From positions 409,142 through 473,141 of the forward strand of contig CAKSAK010000002.1 of NCBI GenBank assembly GCA_934435205.1: 64,000 bases of DNA, given 5' to 3'. The notes beneath the pieces were generated by a model. That model was not told the DNA's origin. It saw nothing but the letters and a program-made list of their open reading frames with translations, and searched no databases. Below are positions 50,562-58,360 of the stretch, one piece after another. Both the position numbers and the translations under genes were made by a program. The stretch's first letter is position 1, and each line of letters opens with the position of its first letter. Source of the DNA: an uncultured Ruminococcus sp. Lineage in GTDB: Bacteria > Bacillota > Clostridia > Oscillospirales > Ruminococcaceae.

Positions 50562-50935
50562 GGTTTTCCCTCCCTGCTTTTTCTAAGCTTATCAATAAAA
50601 TCCTGCCATTCTTCGTCCGTAGCGTCCAGATCCTTTGCAGTTCTGAGAGCGGAAACGATCACATGGTTGTCTTTCAGAAAAGCATTCAGATCTTTCGGTA
50701 TCGGATTTTTTGCCGTCTGCTCCAGAGCGGCAAGGTCGTAAAACCTTTCGGATTCCTCTTTATTCAGCGCCAGCTTACTCACCATTTTTTGCATGACTTC
50801 CATACTCGGAGCCGCTTTTCTGCCTTTTTCCAGATCGCACAGATATACGGGAGATATGTCAACCAGCTTCGCAAAGCCCCTCAGCGTTATTTCCTTATCA
50901 AGACGTTTTTGTTTCAGGTATTCGCCAAAAGTCAT
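50558..50935 (-). CDS. XRE-family repressor (ImmR-like)
   Basis: This 125-residue protein has an N-terminal helix-turn-helix: TFGEYLKQKRLDKEITLRGF then AKLVDISPVYLCDLEKGRKA (residues 2-42). The helical C-terminal part likely mediates dimerisation. It overlaps the ImmA-type peptidase gene and has a consensus promoter with an inverted repeat between -35 and -10. It probably represses its own gene and other element genes until cleaved. Confidence 0.9.
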   Translation of the reverse strand: MTFGEYLKQKRLDKEITLRGFAKLVDISPVYLCDLEKGRKAAPSMEVMQKMVSKLALNKEESERFYDLAALEQTAKNPIPKDLNAFLKDNHVIVSALRTAKDLDATDEEWQDFIDKLRKSREGKP

Positions 50936-50988
50936 AAATCTTCAATCCTTTCAATCTTTGTTCTCTTTTCTGCGAACGTCTTGTATCT

Positions 50989-51017
50989 ATTATATCGAAC
51001 GTAAATTCGATTGTCAA
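50989..51017 (-). promoter_or_regulatory. Consensus sigma-A promoter of the repressor-protease pair
   Basis: TTGACA (51012-51017), 17-bp spacer, TATAAT (50989-50994) on the minus strand. Confidence 0.85.
50994..51011. promoter_or_regulatory. Palindromic operator in the repressor promoter, LexA-box-like
   Basis: ATCGAA-N6-TTCGAT fills the promoter spacer. Its core CGAATTTACGTTCG matches the Gram-positive LexA box CGAACRNRYGTTCG at 12 of 14 positions. It may be an ImmR-type operator, a LexA site, or both. Confidence 0.55.
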
Positions 51018-51040
51018 TAGCAAAAAAATGAGGTGCACAA

Positions 51041-51997
51041 TTATGAATGCACCTCAATGATAGTTTCTCCCATTTGCACAAACTGATCTATTGCATTTTG
51101 TGGAGATTGTATACAAATTTCGCCCTGATACTGAAACAGCCACGCATAAAATGTAGGACTCAGCTCTACTTTTACCTTTACGCAGAAAAATTGACGATCG
51201 GTTCCGATTGTATCAATATTGTCTCCAAACTTATCTATAATGGCTTTCATGTGCTTATTTTTACATTTCAGTATCACGTCTGAAGACTCACCGCAGAACA
51301 TTTTAAAGGTATGTGCAATAAAGTCCTTCAGCACAAAATCTTTCGGACACGGTTTGGAAGGATGGTCTGTCAGAGATATATTCGCTAATCTGTCTATCCT
51401 GAAAACCGTTATATCTCTGTGTTTTTCACAATACCCCACAAGGTAATACCTGTCGTCGTTCCACACGGCGGCATAGGGGCTGACCGTATATGTATAACCG
51501 TTATGCTTGAGAATTTTTTCTCTTTTTTCATTATATTCGTAATACTGAAAACGGATCTTACGTCGCTGCGTGATCGCAGTGTTGATGATATCGGCATAAT
51601 ATATGCTTTTACTGTCCGCCTTATTTTCGCTCGGCTGCTGAATGAGATTTCTTATTTCTTCCTTTTGATAGTCGCTCAGAGGAGAAAACAGCTTGTCTAT
51701 CAGCTGGAAGGATTTTTCTTCCGAAATAAACTGAGCTGCGTTTACTGCGTCGCACAGCATTTTTATCTCCGAAAGCTCCATGCCCCTGCTGCCCATAAAA
51801 TATTTATTCTGCGTACTTTTATCGCAGATAATATCGTAGCCTGCGTTTCTGAGCTTTTCTATATCAGAGGGGATCGTGTTTCGATGAGCATATACGCCCT
51901 GCTCCGACAGTTTTTCAATAAGCTGATTTGTAGTCAGCTTATGATTTTCATCTGTTTCTTTTATCAGTATTTGCAGTAATGCCAGAAGCTTATTCAT
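51041..51997 (-). CDS. WYL-domain transcriptional regulator
   Basis: This 318-residue YafY-type regulator has an N-terminal winged helix-turn-helix (about 1-60, with AHRNTIPSDIEKLRNAGYDI). A WYL ligand-binding domain (about 140-220) shows VSPYAAVWNDDRYYLVGYCE, in which WNDDRYYL is the family motif. The C-terminal extension (about 240-318) is also typical. WYL proteins sense nucleotides or DNA and often control defence and mobile genes. It lies directly downstream of the toxin-immunity array on the same strand; whether it controls the array is unknown. AAGGTG lies upstream of the ATG. Confidence 0.87.
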   Translation of the reverse strand: MNKLLALLQILIKETDENHKLTTNQLIEKLSEQGVYAHRNTIPSDIEKLRNAGYDIICDKSTQNKYFMGSRGMELSEIKMLCDAVNAAQFISEEKSFQLIDKLFSPLSDYQKEEIRNLIQQPSENKADSKSIYYADIINTAITQRRKIRFQYYEYNEKREKILKHNGYTYTVSPYAAVWNDDRYYLVGYCEKHRDITVFRIDRLANISLTDHPSKPCPKDFVLKDFIAHTFKMFCGESSDVILKCKNKHMKAIIDKFGDNIDTIGTDRQFFCVKVKVELSPTFYAWLFQYQGEICIQSPQNAIDQFVQMGETIIEVHS

Positions 51998-52080
51998 ACG
52001 TCACCTTGAGATTTTATAATTTTGATTCTTATATGTGATACTCTTTATTTTTCCCTTGCAATCGTATTCAATTTTTTGGT

Positions 52081-52165
52081 TTATCGCCAACAAGGAGATT
52101 GCCAGCATTGATAAAACCCCTGCCTTGTACGGATGATTATCCGTTTTTACAATTTTCTCACTACA
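52081..52165 (-). pseudogene. Vestigial HINT fragment (array remnant G)
   Basis: Directly after the immunity gene at 52166 the minus strand still encodes recognisable HINT DNA. KIVKTDNHP is followed, after a small deletion that shifts the frame, by VQGRGFINAGNLLVGDK. No toxin tip remains. It is a decayed seventh HINT unit. Confidence 0.75.
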
Positions 52166-52552
52166 TCACTGCCCATAAACAAGAGGAACGCCTGATGCTA
52201 ATGATGGATCAATATTATCAAGAATAGAATCAAATACTGTATTCTTGATATATTCTTTTAATGATTCCTTGATTTTAACATCGTTAGTACCAAGATAAAA
52301 TCTGATAATTGCAAGTTTTACAATATCCAAAAAATCATTATAAGACATTCTATAAGTATCACCCTCAAAAGTTTCAAATTGATAATACTCTTTATTATCA
52401 TTTGATTTTTCAAAAAAACACCAGCAAAGCTCGGCTGTCCAGTTTTCTTTCTTATTAACACATTCAATAAACTTTTTAAAGTGACACGCAGCTAACGTAT
52501 TAATAAGTAATTCAACACATTCATTTGCCTCATTATTTACAAGTAAATTCAT
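52166..52552 (-). CDS. Candidate immunity protein F (CdiI-like)
   Basis: This 128-residue protein starts MNLLVNNEANECVELLINTL and has a helical, aromatic-rich middle (FEGDTYRMSYNDFLDIVKLA). It follows toxin unit F by 16 bp, with AAGGAGC before the ATG. Position makes it the immunity gene for that toxin tip. It vaguely resembles CdiI-type immunity proteins, but I cannot confirm the family. Confidence 0.65.
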   Translation of the reverse strand: MNLLVNNEANECVELLINTLAACHFKKFIECVNKKENWTAELCWCFFEKSNDNKEYYQFETFEGDTYRMSYNDFLDIVKLAIIRFYLGTNDVKIKESLKEYIKNTVFDSILDNIDPSLASGVPLVYGQ

Positions 52553-52568
52553 AAAAAGCTCCTTCTAT

Positions 52569-53102
52569 TTAAACCGATGGATACATGGTAATAAGCTTAT
52601 TATCTCTAATATAAAAATTCCATGCTTTTCCAGAATTATCAAGTGCAGTAACAGGTCCTCCACTTACAGATTCAGGAACATTAGCATACGCGTCCAAGCC
52701 GCGATCAATAAAATCATCAGTGCTGATTACATTTGAATCATATATCGTCTTAGTGGCTTTTCCCGTTTTTGTATTTGCTGTATATTCAACATAAGTTACA
52801 CCGTCTATACCACTTACATTTTGGATATTATCTGTTAGATCACCACCAGCAATATCAAGTTCACTTAAAAAGTGACTTTCTTCATGGCAGCCATTTATCG
52901 TACCGTTTGGCTTTGCTCCAGTATTGTCAGCTGTACCTTCAAGGTGTTCCTTAAGGGATTGCTTATTTTCAGGTGTGCAATTCTTGTTATGCACCCAAAC
53001 AGCACAATCACCAACAAAATAAGTATGATAATCTTCAACCTGAAAATTGTAAACAGTAGCAGGCTCGTGAAGTTCTTCAATCCGATGTTTCTCAACAAAC
53101 AA
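52569..53102 (-). CDS. Orphan toxin cassette F (HINT end plus unknown toxin tip)
   Basis: The frame from a TTG at 53102 encodes the HINT end (EDYHTYFVGDCAVWVHNKNC, residues ~23-42) and then a toxin tip of about 135 residues with NGCHEESHFL and WNFYIRDNKLITMYP. I do not recognise the toxin family; the His/Glu cluster could be catalytic. HINT homology continues upstream to about 53262 (RQVYKIVHLTINGK) but is broken by TAA at 53208-53210, where relatives have Glu. No ribosome site or true start is present, so it is probably silent unless recombined. Confidence 0.7.
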   Translation of the reverse strand: MFVEKHRIEELHEPATVYNFQVEDYHTYFVGDCAVWVHNKNCTPENKQSLKEHLEGTADNTGAKPNGTINGCHEESHFLSELDIAGGDLTDNIQNVSGIDGVTYVEYTANTKTGKATKTIYDSNVISTDDFIDRGLDAYANVPESVSGGPVTALDNSGKAWNFYIRDNKLITMYPSV

Positions 53103-53302
53103 ATCTTCGCCATTTACGCTGATAAGTTTATCACCAACGAGAAGATTTCCTGCATTGATAAAGCCTCTGCCTTGTACATAAAACGGGTGATTTTCGGTTG
53201 TGATAATTTATTTACCGTTAATTGTCAGATGTACAATCTTGTATACTTGTCGGGCATATAGTGCAAGATTCGCTGATTATTAAATGTACCAATATTCAAA
53301 TC

Positions 53303-53824
53303 TTAATTCCACTTTATCTCTTCAAGTTGAGCAATAACATTATTAACATAATCTTTTTCGAGGATTATTTCAGTTACTTTTGAATTACATAAAACATCTC
53401 TTTTCTCTTCAAAATCATACTCTGCTTTTGTACCAAGTATTCTAATTTTCCTTTCTTTTCCTACAGCAAAAACAAGATAATTATCATCAACTAATTCATT
53501 TGTAGAAAGCAAATATCTAAAATCATTATCCCTGTTTTCTTCATCACTTTTCTCATCATCAAACTCTGGATATACAAGATCATACAAAATCAAAATTGCA
53601 TCTTTTGAATCCATGTCAAATATTTTTTCATCAACTGGAATTCCAGATAAAGCTACTTTGACATCTCTAACACCTACAGGTATTACTGCATTTTCAATTT
53701 CATCAGGAAATAATTTTCCATCAATACATAGTGCAAAAAAACCATTATTATCTGTTAAAGATGGATTCCATTTTTTTACTCTATCAAATAAAACTGCAAA
53801 TTTATAAGGATCGCCAATTAACAT
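53303..53824 (-). CDS. Immunity protein E (Imm42-like)
   Basis: This about 173-residue protein starts MLIGDPYKFAVLFDRV and continues with NGFFALCIDGKLFPDE, a pattern I associate with immunity 42 family proteins. I chose the ATG at 53824 with AAAGGAAG upstream; an ATG nine codons earlier lies in the toxin gene. It begins one base after the stop of toxin E. It would neutralise the E toxin tip. Confidence 0.7.
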   Translation of the reverse strand: MLIGDPYKFAVLFDRVKKWNPSLTDNNGFFALCIDGKLFPDEIENAVIPVGVRDVKVALSGIPVDEKIFDMDSKDAILILYDLVYPEFDDEKSDEENRDNDFRYLLSTNELVDDNYLVFAVGKERKIRILGTKAEYDFEEKRDVLCNSKVTEIILEKDYVNNVIAQLEEIKWN

Positions 53825-53825
53825 A

Positions 53826-54323
53826 TTATCTTCCTTTCCATTTAACACCATACTCTTTTGTAAATGTTTTTTTAATATCTTTGGGTATCTTTGTTATATT
53901 CAAAGAATTTTTTCCTTGATTTTCTGAACCACACCAGTGCCATTCTGTTTCCTCTGCATTTGAGAAAAATCTGTGAATCGTATCTGTTTCTTTTTCATAT
54001 GCATATCTATGACCAGTTTTTTCAGTTGAAGCAATCGAATCCTCAAATAATTCAAATGAATTTCTTGGCTCAATACCAGCATCTGAACAATTACCATCTT
54101 GACCAGGCGTATGTTTTGAATTTGATTTATATGTTAAAGGTTCGCCATCTGCTGTTTTGTGTTTTTCCGATTTTCTTGGTTCAGAAACAGGACAAGCTTT
54201 GTTATTATTATGCACCCAAACCGCAGATTCACCAACAAAATAAGTATGATAATCCTCAACCTGAAAATTATAAACGTCAACAGGCTCGTCAAGTTCTTCA
54301 ACCCGATGTTTCTCAACAAACAA
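53826..54323 (-). CDS. Orphan toxin cassette E (HINT end plus RNase-like tip)
   Basis: The frame encodes HINT sequence (VYNFQVEDYHTYFVGESAVW then VHNNNKAC) and a toxin tip of about 120 residues with NSKHTPGQDGN, TIHRFFSN and EWHWCGSENQG. The His/Trp-rich pattern recalls small secreted RNase toxins, but the family is not certain. HINT homology extends to about 54410. A short leader reading frame with a good ribosome site (54352-54507) overlaps it in another frame. No proper start exists for the HINT frame. Confidence 0.7.
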   Translation of the reverse strand: MFVEKHRVEELDEPVDVYNFQVEDYHTYFVGESAVWVHNNNKACPVSEPRKSEKHKTADGEPLTYKSNSKHTPGQDGNCSDAGIEPRNSFELFEDSIASTEKTGHRYAYEKETDTIHRFFSNAEETEWHWCGSENQGKNSLNITKIPKDIKKTFTKEYGVKWKGR

Positions 54324-54351
54324 ATCTTCGCCATTTACACTGATGAGCTTA

Positions 54352-54507
54352 TCACCGATAAGAAGATTTCCTGCATTGATAAAGCCTCTGCCTTGAACGT
54401 ATAAGTGTTGAGTATATGCTGAATGCTTCCTGCAACTTGCCGTTTAAAAAGGCCATTTGCGCATTTGAAACAAGTTCAATCAATTGCTCATTATTTGCAC
54501 TCGACAT
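54352..54507 (-). CDS. Leader ORF of cassette E, fused out of frame to HINT DNA
   Basis: This 51-residue frame has an ATG with AGAGGTGG upstream and reads MSSANNEQLIELVSNAQMAF then LNGKLQEAFSIYSTLI, which looks like the start of a TPR-type protein. It then runs out of frame into HINT DNA and stops. A close relative precedes cassette D. It is probably a truncated gene start created by recombination. Confidence 0.5.
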   Translation of the reverse strand: MSSANNEQLIELVSNAQMAFLNGKLQEAFSIYSTLIRSRQRLYQCRKSSYR

Positions 54508-54550
54508 TTTACCACCTCTTTTTCTGGTCGAAAACTAGAGATTATTTTCT

Positions 54551-55033
54551 TTATTCGACGCCATTCTCTAAATCCTTTAAATATTGTTCTTCCTCATCAT
54601 AGCAATGAAGATCATGAACAATCAAGCTTGCAACATCGTCATCGTCATTAGGATTATAAAACTTTACTCCTAATTTTTTGCTTGTATAATTTTCTTTCTC
54701 ATCTTCGTCCTGAACTAAATCATCAGTAATTTTTCTTAATCCATTCAGAATATTTTCCCTTCCTGCACTTAACTCAATCACTTCATTACCATAAATCCAT
54801 GTAATTTCTTCTTCTGTAAATTCAGGAAAAAACTCTACAGCTTCCAAAAGGTTCTTATTACTAAACATTGTGTAAAAGAAACCGTAATCATCAAAAAACC
54901 TGTCTTCAACTGGGAAACCATATCTACCAGAAGAGATTGGTTTCCCTAAAATCTGCTGTATGTCATAACGATTCATTCCAAAAACAAATTCGCCAATACT
55001 CTTATATGGTACTAATTCATATTTTTTGCTCAT
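54551..55033 (-). CDS. Candidate immunity protein D
   Basis: This 160-residue acidic protein (MSKKYELVPYKSIGEFVFGM start, DDDDD-rich late region) is encoded one base after the toxin D stop. It has no recognised family, although GEFVFGMNRYDIQQILGKP resembles a small beta-sheet fold seen in uncharacterised proteins next to nuclease toxins. Position supports an immunity role. The acidic surface would suit a nuclease-mimic. Confidence 0.65.
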   Translation of the reverse strand: MSKKYELVPYKSIGEFVFGMNRYDIQQILGKPISSGRYGFPVEDRFFDDYGFFYTMFSNKNLLEAVEFFPEFTEEEITWIYGNEVIELSAGRENILNGLRKITDDLVQDEDEKENYTSKKLGVKFYNPNDDDDVASLIVHDLHCYDEEEQYLKDLENGVE

Positions 55034-55034
55034 T

Positions 55035-55670
55035 TTAACTCTTCACCTTTTTAATTATGTCATCTAAGCACTCCTGCGCTTGTTTGATACTCAAATCATA
55101 TTTGCCGGGAAACTTTGATTTTATATCAGCAACATCCATATCAAATGCTTCTTGGAATTTTCCAGCCTGAATAAGCTTTTTTTGTTTCGCTCGATATGCT
55201 TTAGCACCCGGCTTATTATCATAACTTGCTGTTTGTGTATGATCTGCATTTTCCATTGAAATACTTGGACCATTAGCTTTTTTATTATATTTACCAATTT
55301 TAGTTTTTACATCATCTGGGTAAGCATCGTGTGCTGGCATATGATGTGCATCTTTTGGGTCACGCTTAGCTTTACCGTGGTTTTCTTCTGCATTCTTCTT
55401 TTTGACATCCTTATAAGAACCGCCACATTCGGCATTATGCACCCAAACAGCACAATCACCAACAAAATAAGTATGATAATCTTCAACCTGGAGATTATAC
55501 ACGTCAACAGGCTCAGCAGTTTCTTCAATGAAGAATTTCTCAATTACTAAGTCTTCACCATTCACACTGATAAGCTTATCACCAACAAGAAGATTTCCTG
55601 CTTCGATAAATCCTCTGCTTTGAACATATAAGTGTTGAGTATAGGCTGAATGCTTCCTGCAACTCGCCAT
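55035..55670 (-). CDS. Orphan toxin cassette D (HINT end plus HHMP nuclease-like tip)
   Basis: The HINT part (YVQSRGFIEAGNLLVGDKLI to VWVHNAEC, residues ~15-82) is followed by a tip of about 130 residues with DAHHMPAHDAYP, SISMENADHTQTAS and KAYRAKQKKLIQAGKFQEAF. The HHMP and DH motifs are typical of HNH/Endonuclease VII-fold polymorphic toxins. The ATG at 55670 has no ribosome site. The HINT frame begins where DNA of the leader ORF (55579-55728) ends, so this too looks like a silent recombined unit. Confidence 0.75.
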   Translation of the reverse strand: MASCRKHSAYTQHLYVQSRGFIEAGNLLVGDKLISVNGEDLVIEKFFIEETAEPVDVYNLQVEDYHTYFVGDCAVWVHNAECGGSYKDVKKKNAEENHGKAKRDPKDAHHMPAHDAYPDDVKTKIGKYNKKANGPSISMENADHTQTASYDNKPGAKAYRAKQKKLIQAGKFQEAFDMDVADIKSKFPGKYDLSIKQAQECLDDIIKKVKS

Positions 55671-55728
55671 TTAAAAAGGCTATTTGTGAGTTGGATATGA
55701 GTTCTGTTAGCTGTTCATTATTTTGCAT
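55579..55728 (-). CDS. Leader ORF of cassette D, fused out of frame to HINT DNA
   Basis: This 49-residue frame starts MQNNEQLTELISNSQIAFLN and continues GELQEAFSLYSTLI, closely similar to the leader of cassette E. AGAGG lies 7 bases before the ATG. It enters the HINT DNA at the same point and in the same wrong frame as in cassette E, showing that the joined unit was duplicated. Confidence 0.5.
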   Translation of the reverse strand: MQNNEQLTELISNSQIAFLNGELQEAFSLYSTLICSKQRIYRSRKSSCW

Positions 55729-55826
55729 TGATTAACCTCTCTTATATAAAACATTTTATCGGTGAAATACCAATTGTTTAATCTTAATAACAACCTACAC
55801 GTTCTCCACATTATATGTTACTTTTA

Positions 55827-56297
55827 TCACTCATCTGGATACAATTTTTCAATAAACACTTTGAAAGAATCCGTTATTTTACTTTTCATCAAATAGCCTG
55901 TATCAGAATCCTCGAATTCATGATTAAGAAAATATACTGCACCGTAATCATTTGAAGATAATGATATGCAAATTACATTTCCAGTGGGATCATCTGCGAT
56001 TGGTATCATATCAACCGGAATTGTTTTCTCTCTTCTCATTACATTATAAATGAACTTAATATTATTCTTTTCGCATTCTACATTTGGAAAAAAAGAAAAG
56101 AACCTTCTTATTACTGATGTGTTTTCTTGTTCAGAAACTTCATCATAAAAATCGTAAAGCATATCTGGTTCAGGTGTTCCACCATTAGCATTAACAATAA
56201 ACTCTACATAATCTTCAGGTAACTTTACACCTAAATAATTTCCAAATTCTAAAACATCCTCATATAAAACAGGTTCAGCAGAATTTAATAATCTCAT
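55827..56297 (-). CDS. Immunity protein C (SMI1/KNR4, SUKH)
   Basis: This 156-residue SUKH-superfamily protein has the typical LPEDYVEFIVNANGGTPEP and later DMIPIADDPTGNVICISLSS, YGAVYFLNHEF. SUKH proteins are common immunity proteins of nuclease toxins. AAAGGAG lies upstream of the ATG, 14 bp after the toxin C stop. It would bind the WHH nuclease tip. Confidence 0.88.
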   Translation of the reverse strand: MRLLNSAEPVLYEDVLEFGNYLGVKLPEDYVEFIVNANGGTPEPDMLYDFYDEVSEQENTSVIRRFFSFFPNVECEKNNIKFIYNVMRREKTIPVDMIPIADDPTGNVICISLSSNDYGAVYFLNHEFEDSDTGYLMKSKITDSFKVFIEKLYPDE

Positions 56298-56311
56298 TTC
56301 TCATTGCTCCT

Positions 56312-56809
56312 TTAATTATTTTTTACAATTGAAGCACCACCAGTATGAGGAAAACCTCCCAAGGTAGCATCATGGACACTCGAATCCACCAACAACATAT
56401 GTTTACCATCCTCTAAATGATGCCACGTGTATCCGTCTGGTGGATTTGCGCCACTTAGACCAATTTTCTCATTTGCTGCTTTAAAGTCCTTATAATTATT
56501 ACCAGTCATATTAATCTCCACAGGATCTGGATAATCCGGATGTGAAAATGGTGAAAAATCAGGATATCCTTCTTTACTATAAGTTACTTGAACATTTTTT
56601 CCATTTATATTCTTAGTATAGGTAATTGAACCATCAAGGTTTTCACCTTTTTCTACAACATCTGATTTTGGTGATCGTGGTTTACAATTCTTGTTATGCA
56701 CCCAAACCGCACAATCACCAACAAAATAAGTATGATAATCTTCAACCTGAAAATTATACACGGAAACAGGCTCGTGAAGTTCTTCAACCCGATGTTTCTC
56801 AACAAACAA
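56312..56809 (-). CDS. Orphan toxin cassette C (HINT end plus WHH nuclease tip)
   Basis: HINT sequence ends at VWVHNKNC, then a linker KPRSPKSDVVE and a tip of about 110 residues. The tip carries PPDGYTWHHLEDGKHM and VHDATLGGFPHTGG, the signature of WHH-type nucleases of the HNH/Endonuclease VII fold. HINT homology continues upstream to about 56913 (TTDNRPFYVQGRG), where it starts right after the stop of immunity gene B. There is no ribosome site or ATG. The linker is shared with cassette A, showing exchange between units. Confidence 0.8.
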   Translation of the reverse strand: MFVEKHRVEELHEPVSVYNFQVEDYHTYFVGDCAVWVHNKNCKPRSPKSDVVEKGENLDGSITYTKNINGKNVQVTYSKEGYPDFSPFSHPDYPDPVEINMTGNNYKDFKAANEKIGLSGANPPDGYTWHHLEDGKHMLLVDSSVHDATLGGFPHTGGASIVKNN

Positions 56810-56925
56810 ATCTTCGCCATTTACGCTGATAAGCTTATCACCAACAAGAAGACTTCCTGCATTGATAAAACCCCTGCCTTGAACGTAGAAGGGGCGATTA
56901 TCGGTTGTGATGATTTATATTTCAA

Positions 56926-57312
56926 TTAAATCTTAGAAAACCGCCTAATCCAACCGTCCTCATAGTCAACATCAGCGATTTCACTTCCCATTTTTTCACT
57001 GATGTCTGTTAAACTATATTTACCGCTACTGTTCTCAATTATGATTTTAAACTCTTCGTCATGTTCTTCAATCATTTCCAAAAAACGATAAATAATATCC
57101 ACAGTTGTTTCTGTTATAAGTTCATATAACTTCTTTTTTTGTTCTTGCGTTAATTCTGAAAATATTGAATACTTTTCCAATACTATAGGATTTTTAGTAG
57201 TAAGCTCTAAAGTTCGCTTAGCACCGTATAACGCTCTATCGTACACTTCTTCTATGACACATTTACCAAAATAATCTAATATACATTCTTTATTAGCATT
57301 CAATTCGCTCAT
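56926..57312 (-). CDS. Candidate immunity protein B
   Basis: This 128-residue helical acidic protein starts MSELNANKECILDYFGKCVI and contains ELTQEQKKKLYELITETTVD. AAGGAG lies upstream of the ATG, and the gene follows toxin B by 36 bp. No family is recognised. The position in the repeated toxin-immunity pattern supports an immunity role. Confidence 0.68.
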   Translation of the reverse strand: MSELNANKECILDYFGKCVIEEVYDRALYGAKRTLELTTKNPIVLEKYSIFSELTQEQKKKLYELITETTVDIIYRFLEMIEEHDEEFKIIIENSSGKYSLTDISEKMGSEIADVDYEDGWIRRFSKI

Positions 57313-57348
57313 AATATTCTCCTTAATTCATGTAGTGTATTTTGATTT

Positions 57349-58053
57349 TTAACCCCACGGAATTTTTACTGGGGCAGTGATTCCAGAATCCTTTAACTGC
57401 TTAATTGCAGAATTTACTGTTTTAGTTGCATATTCCTTCGGAACACCACTTTGAACCATTGCTTTGATCTCTATGTTTTTCATTTCATTCATTGTAAGTT
57501 CTTTTCCTGTTTTAGCAAACTCCCTGTATAAAGAAGCCTGTTTCCCAGTAATAGTACTATGTTTGACATCAAAATCCTTAAGTAATTTTTCGGAGCTTAT
57601 ACTTAAAGCTTGGGTATAATCATATCCTTCTGCACCTTCAAAAGCCTTTTTAGCCATTGGATGATGACCTTTTTTATCCTTATATTGACCCATACCGTCA
57701 GGGACATTTTGGGGTTGGCACATATCATTATGCACCCAAACCGCAGATTCACCAACAAAGTAAGTATGATGATCTTCAACTTGGAAGTTATAAACATCAA
57801 CGGGTACATCTGTTTCCTCTATGTAGTGTTTCTCAACAAACAAATCTTCGCCATTTACGCTGATAAGTTTATCACCAACAAGAAGACTTCCTGCATTGAT
57901 AAAACCCCTGCCTTGAACGTAGAACGGGTGATTATCAGTTGTTACAATTTCTTCACCATTAATTGTGAGATGAACAAGCTTTTCTACCTGACGGACATAC
58001 GTTTCAAGAACCGTTTTCGGTGCGGTTTCAAGCGTATTCGTATTTGCATACAA
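57349..58053 (-). CDS. Orphan toxin cassette B (partial HINT plus GHH nuclease-like tip)
   Basis: From a TTG at 58053 the frame encodes most of the HINT domain (NTLETAPKTVLETYVRQVEK to VWVHNDMC, residues ~5-112) but not its start with the catalytic cysteine. The tip (~120 residues) has YKDKKGHHPMAKKAFEGAEG and YDYTQALSIS, a GHH-type pattern of HNH/Endonuclease VII toxins. Homology begins about 15 bp after the stop of immunity gene A. No ribosome site is seen, so expression needs recombination into an intact upstream gene or read-through. Confidence 0.78.
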   Translation of the reverse strand: MYANTNTLETAPKTVLETYVRQVEKLVHLTINGEEIVTTDNHPFYVQGRGFINAGSLLVGDKLISVNGEDLFVEKHYIEETDVPVDVYNFQVEDHHTYFVGESAVWVHNDMCQPQNVPDGMGQYKDKKGHHPMAKKAFEGAEGYDYTQALSISSEKLLKDFDVKHSTITGKQASLYREFAKTGKELTMNEMKNIEIKAMVQSGVPKEYATKTVNSAIKQLKDSGITAPVKIPWG

Positions 58054-58068
58054 CTTTTATATTACACA

Positions 58069-58341
58069 TTAATTTAATTTAAATTGTTTCATTTCAAAAA
58101 TTAATCTATTATCATAGTCTGTTGGGTTATCACTAAATGCCTCTTCTGCCAAATCTATCAATTCGGATGAAATATGTATCTCATTTTCCAGTAGATTTTC
58201 AAGAAAATTTTCAAGTGCCACTCGTTTTTCTCCATACATAGCTAATTCCGCTGCATCTAAAAGAAATTCTTTAACTGTATCAACATTTTTGAATTCACTC
58301 GATATTTTTTTCATAAATTTATCATATGCTTCTTTTTTCAT
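58069..58341 (-). CDS. Immunity protein A (MafI-like)
   Basis: This 90-residue helical protein contains AAELAMYGEKRVALENFLEN and HISSELIDLAEEAF, the pattern of MafI-type immunity proteins, which pair with EndoU toxins. I chose the ATG at 58341 with AGGAG 8 bases upstream. It follows the EndoU-like toxin remnant. It still looks intact although its toxin is frameshifted. Confidence 0.75.
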   Translation of the reverse strand: MKKEAYDKFMKKISSEFKNVDTVKEFLLDAAELAMYGEKRVALENFLENLLENEIHISSELIDLAEEAFSDNPTDYDNRLIFEMKQFKLN

Positions 58342-58360
58342 CACTAATTCTCCTAACACT

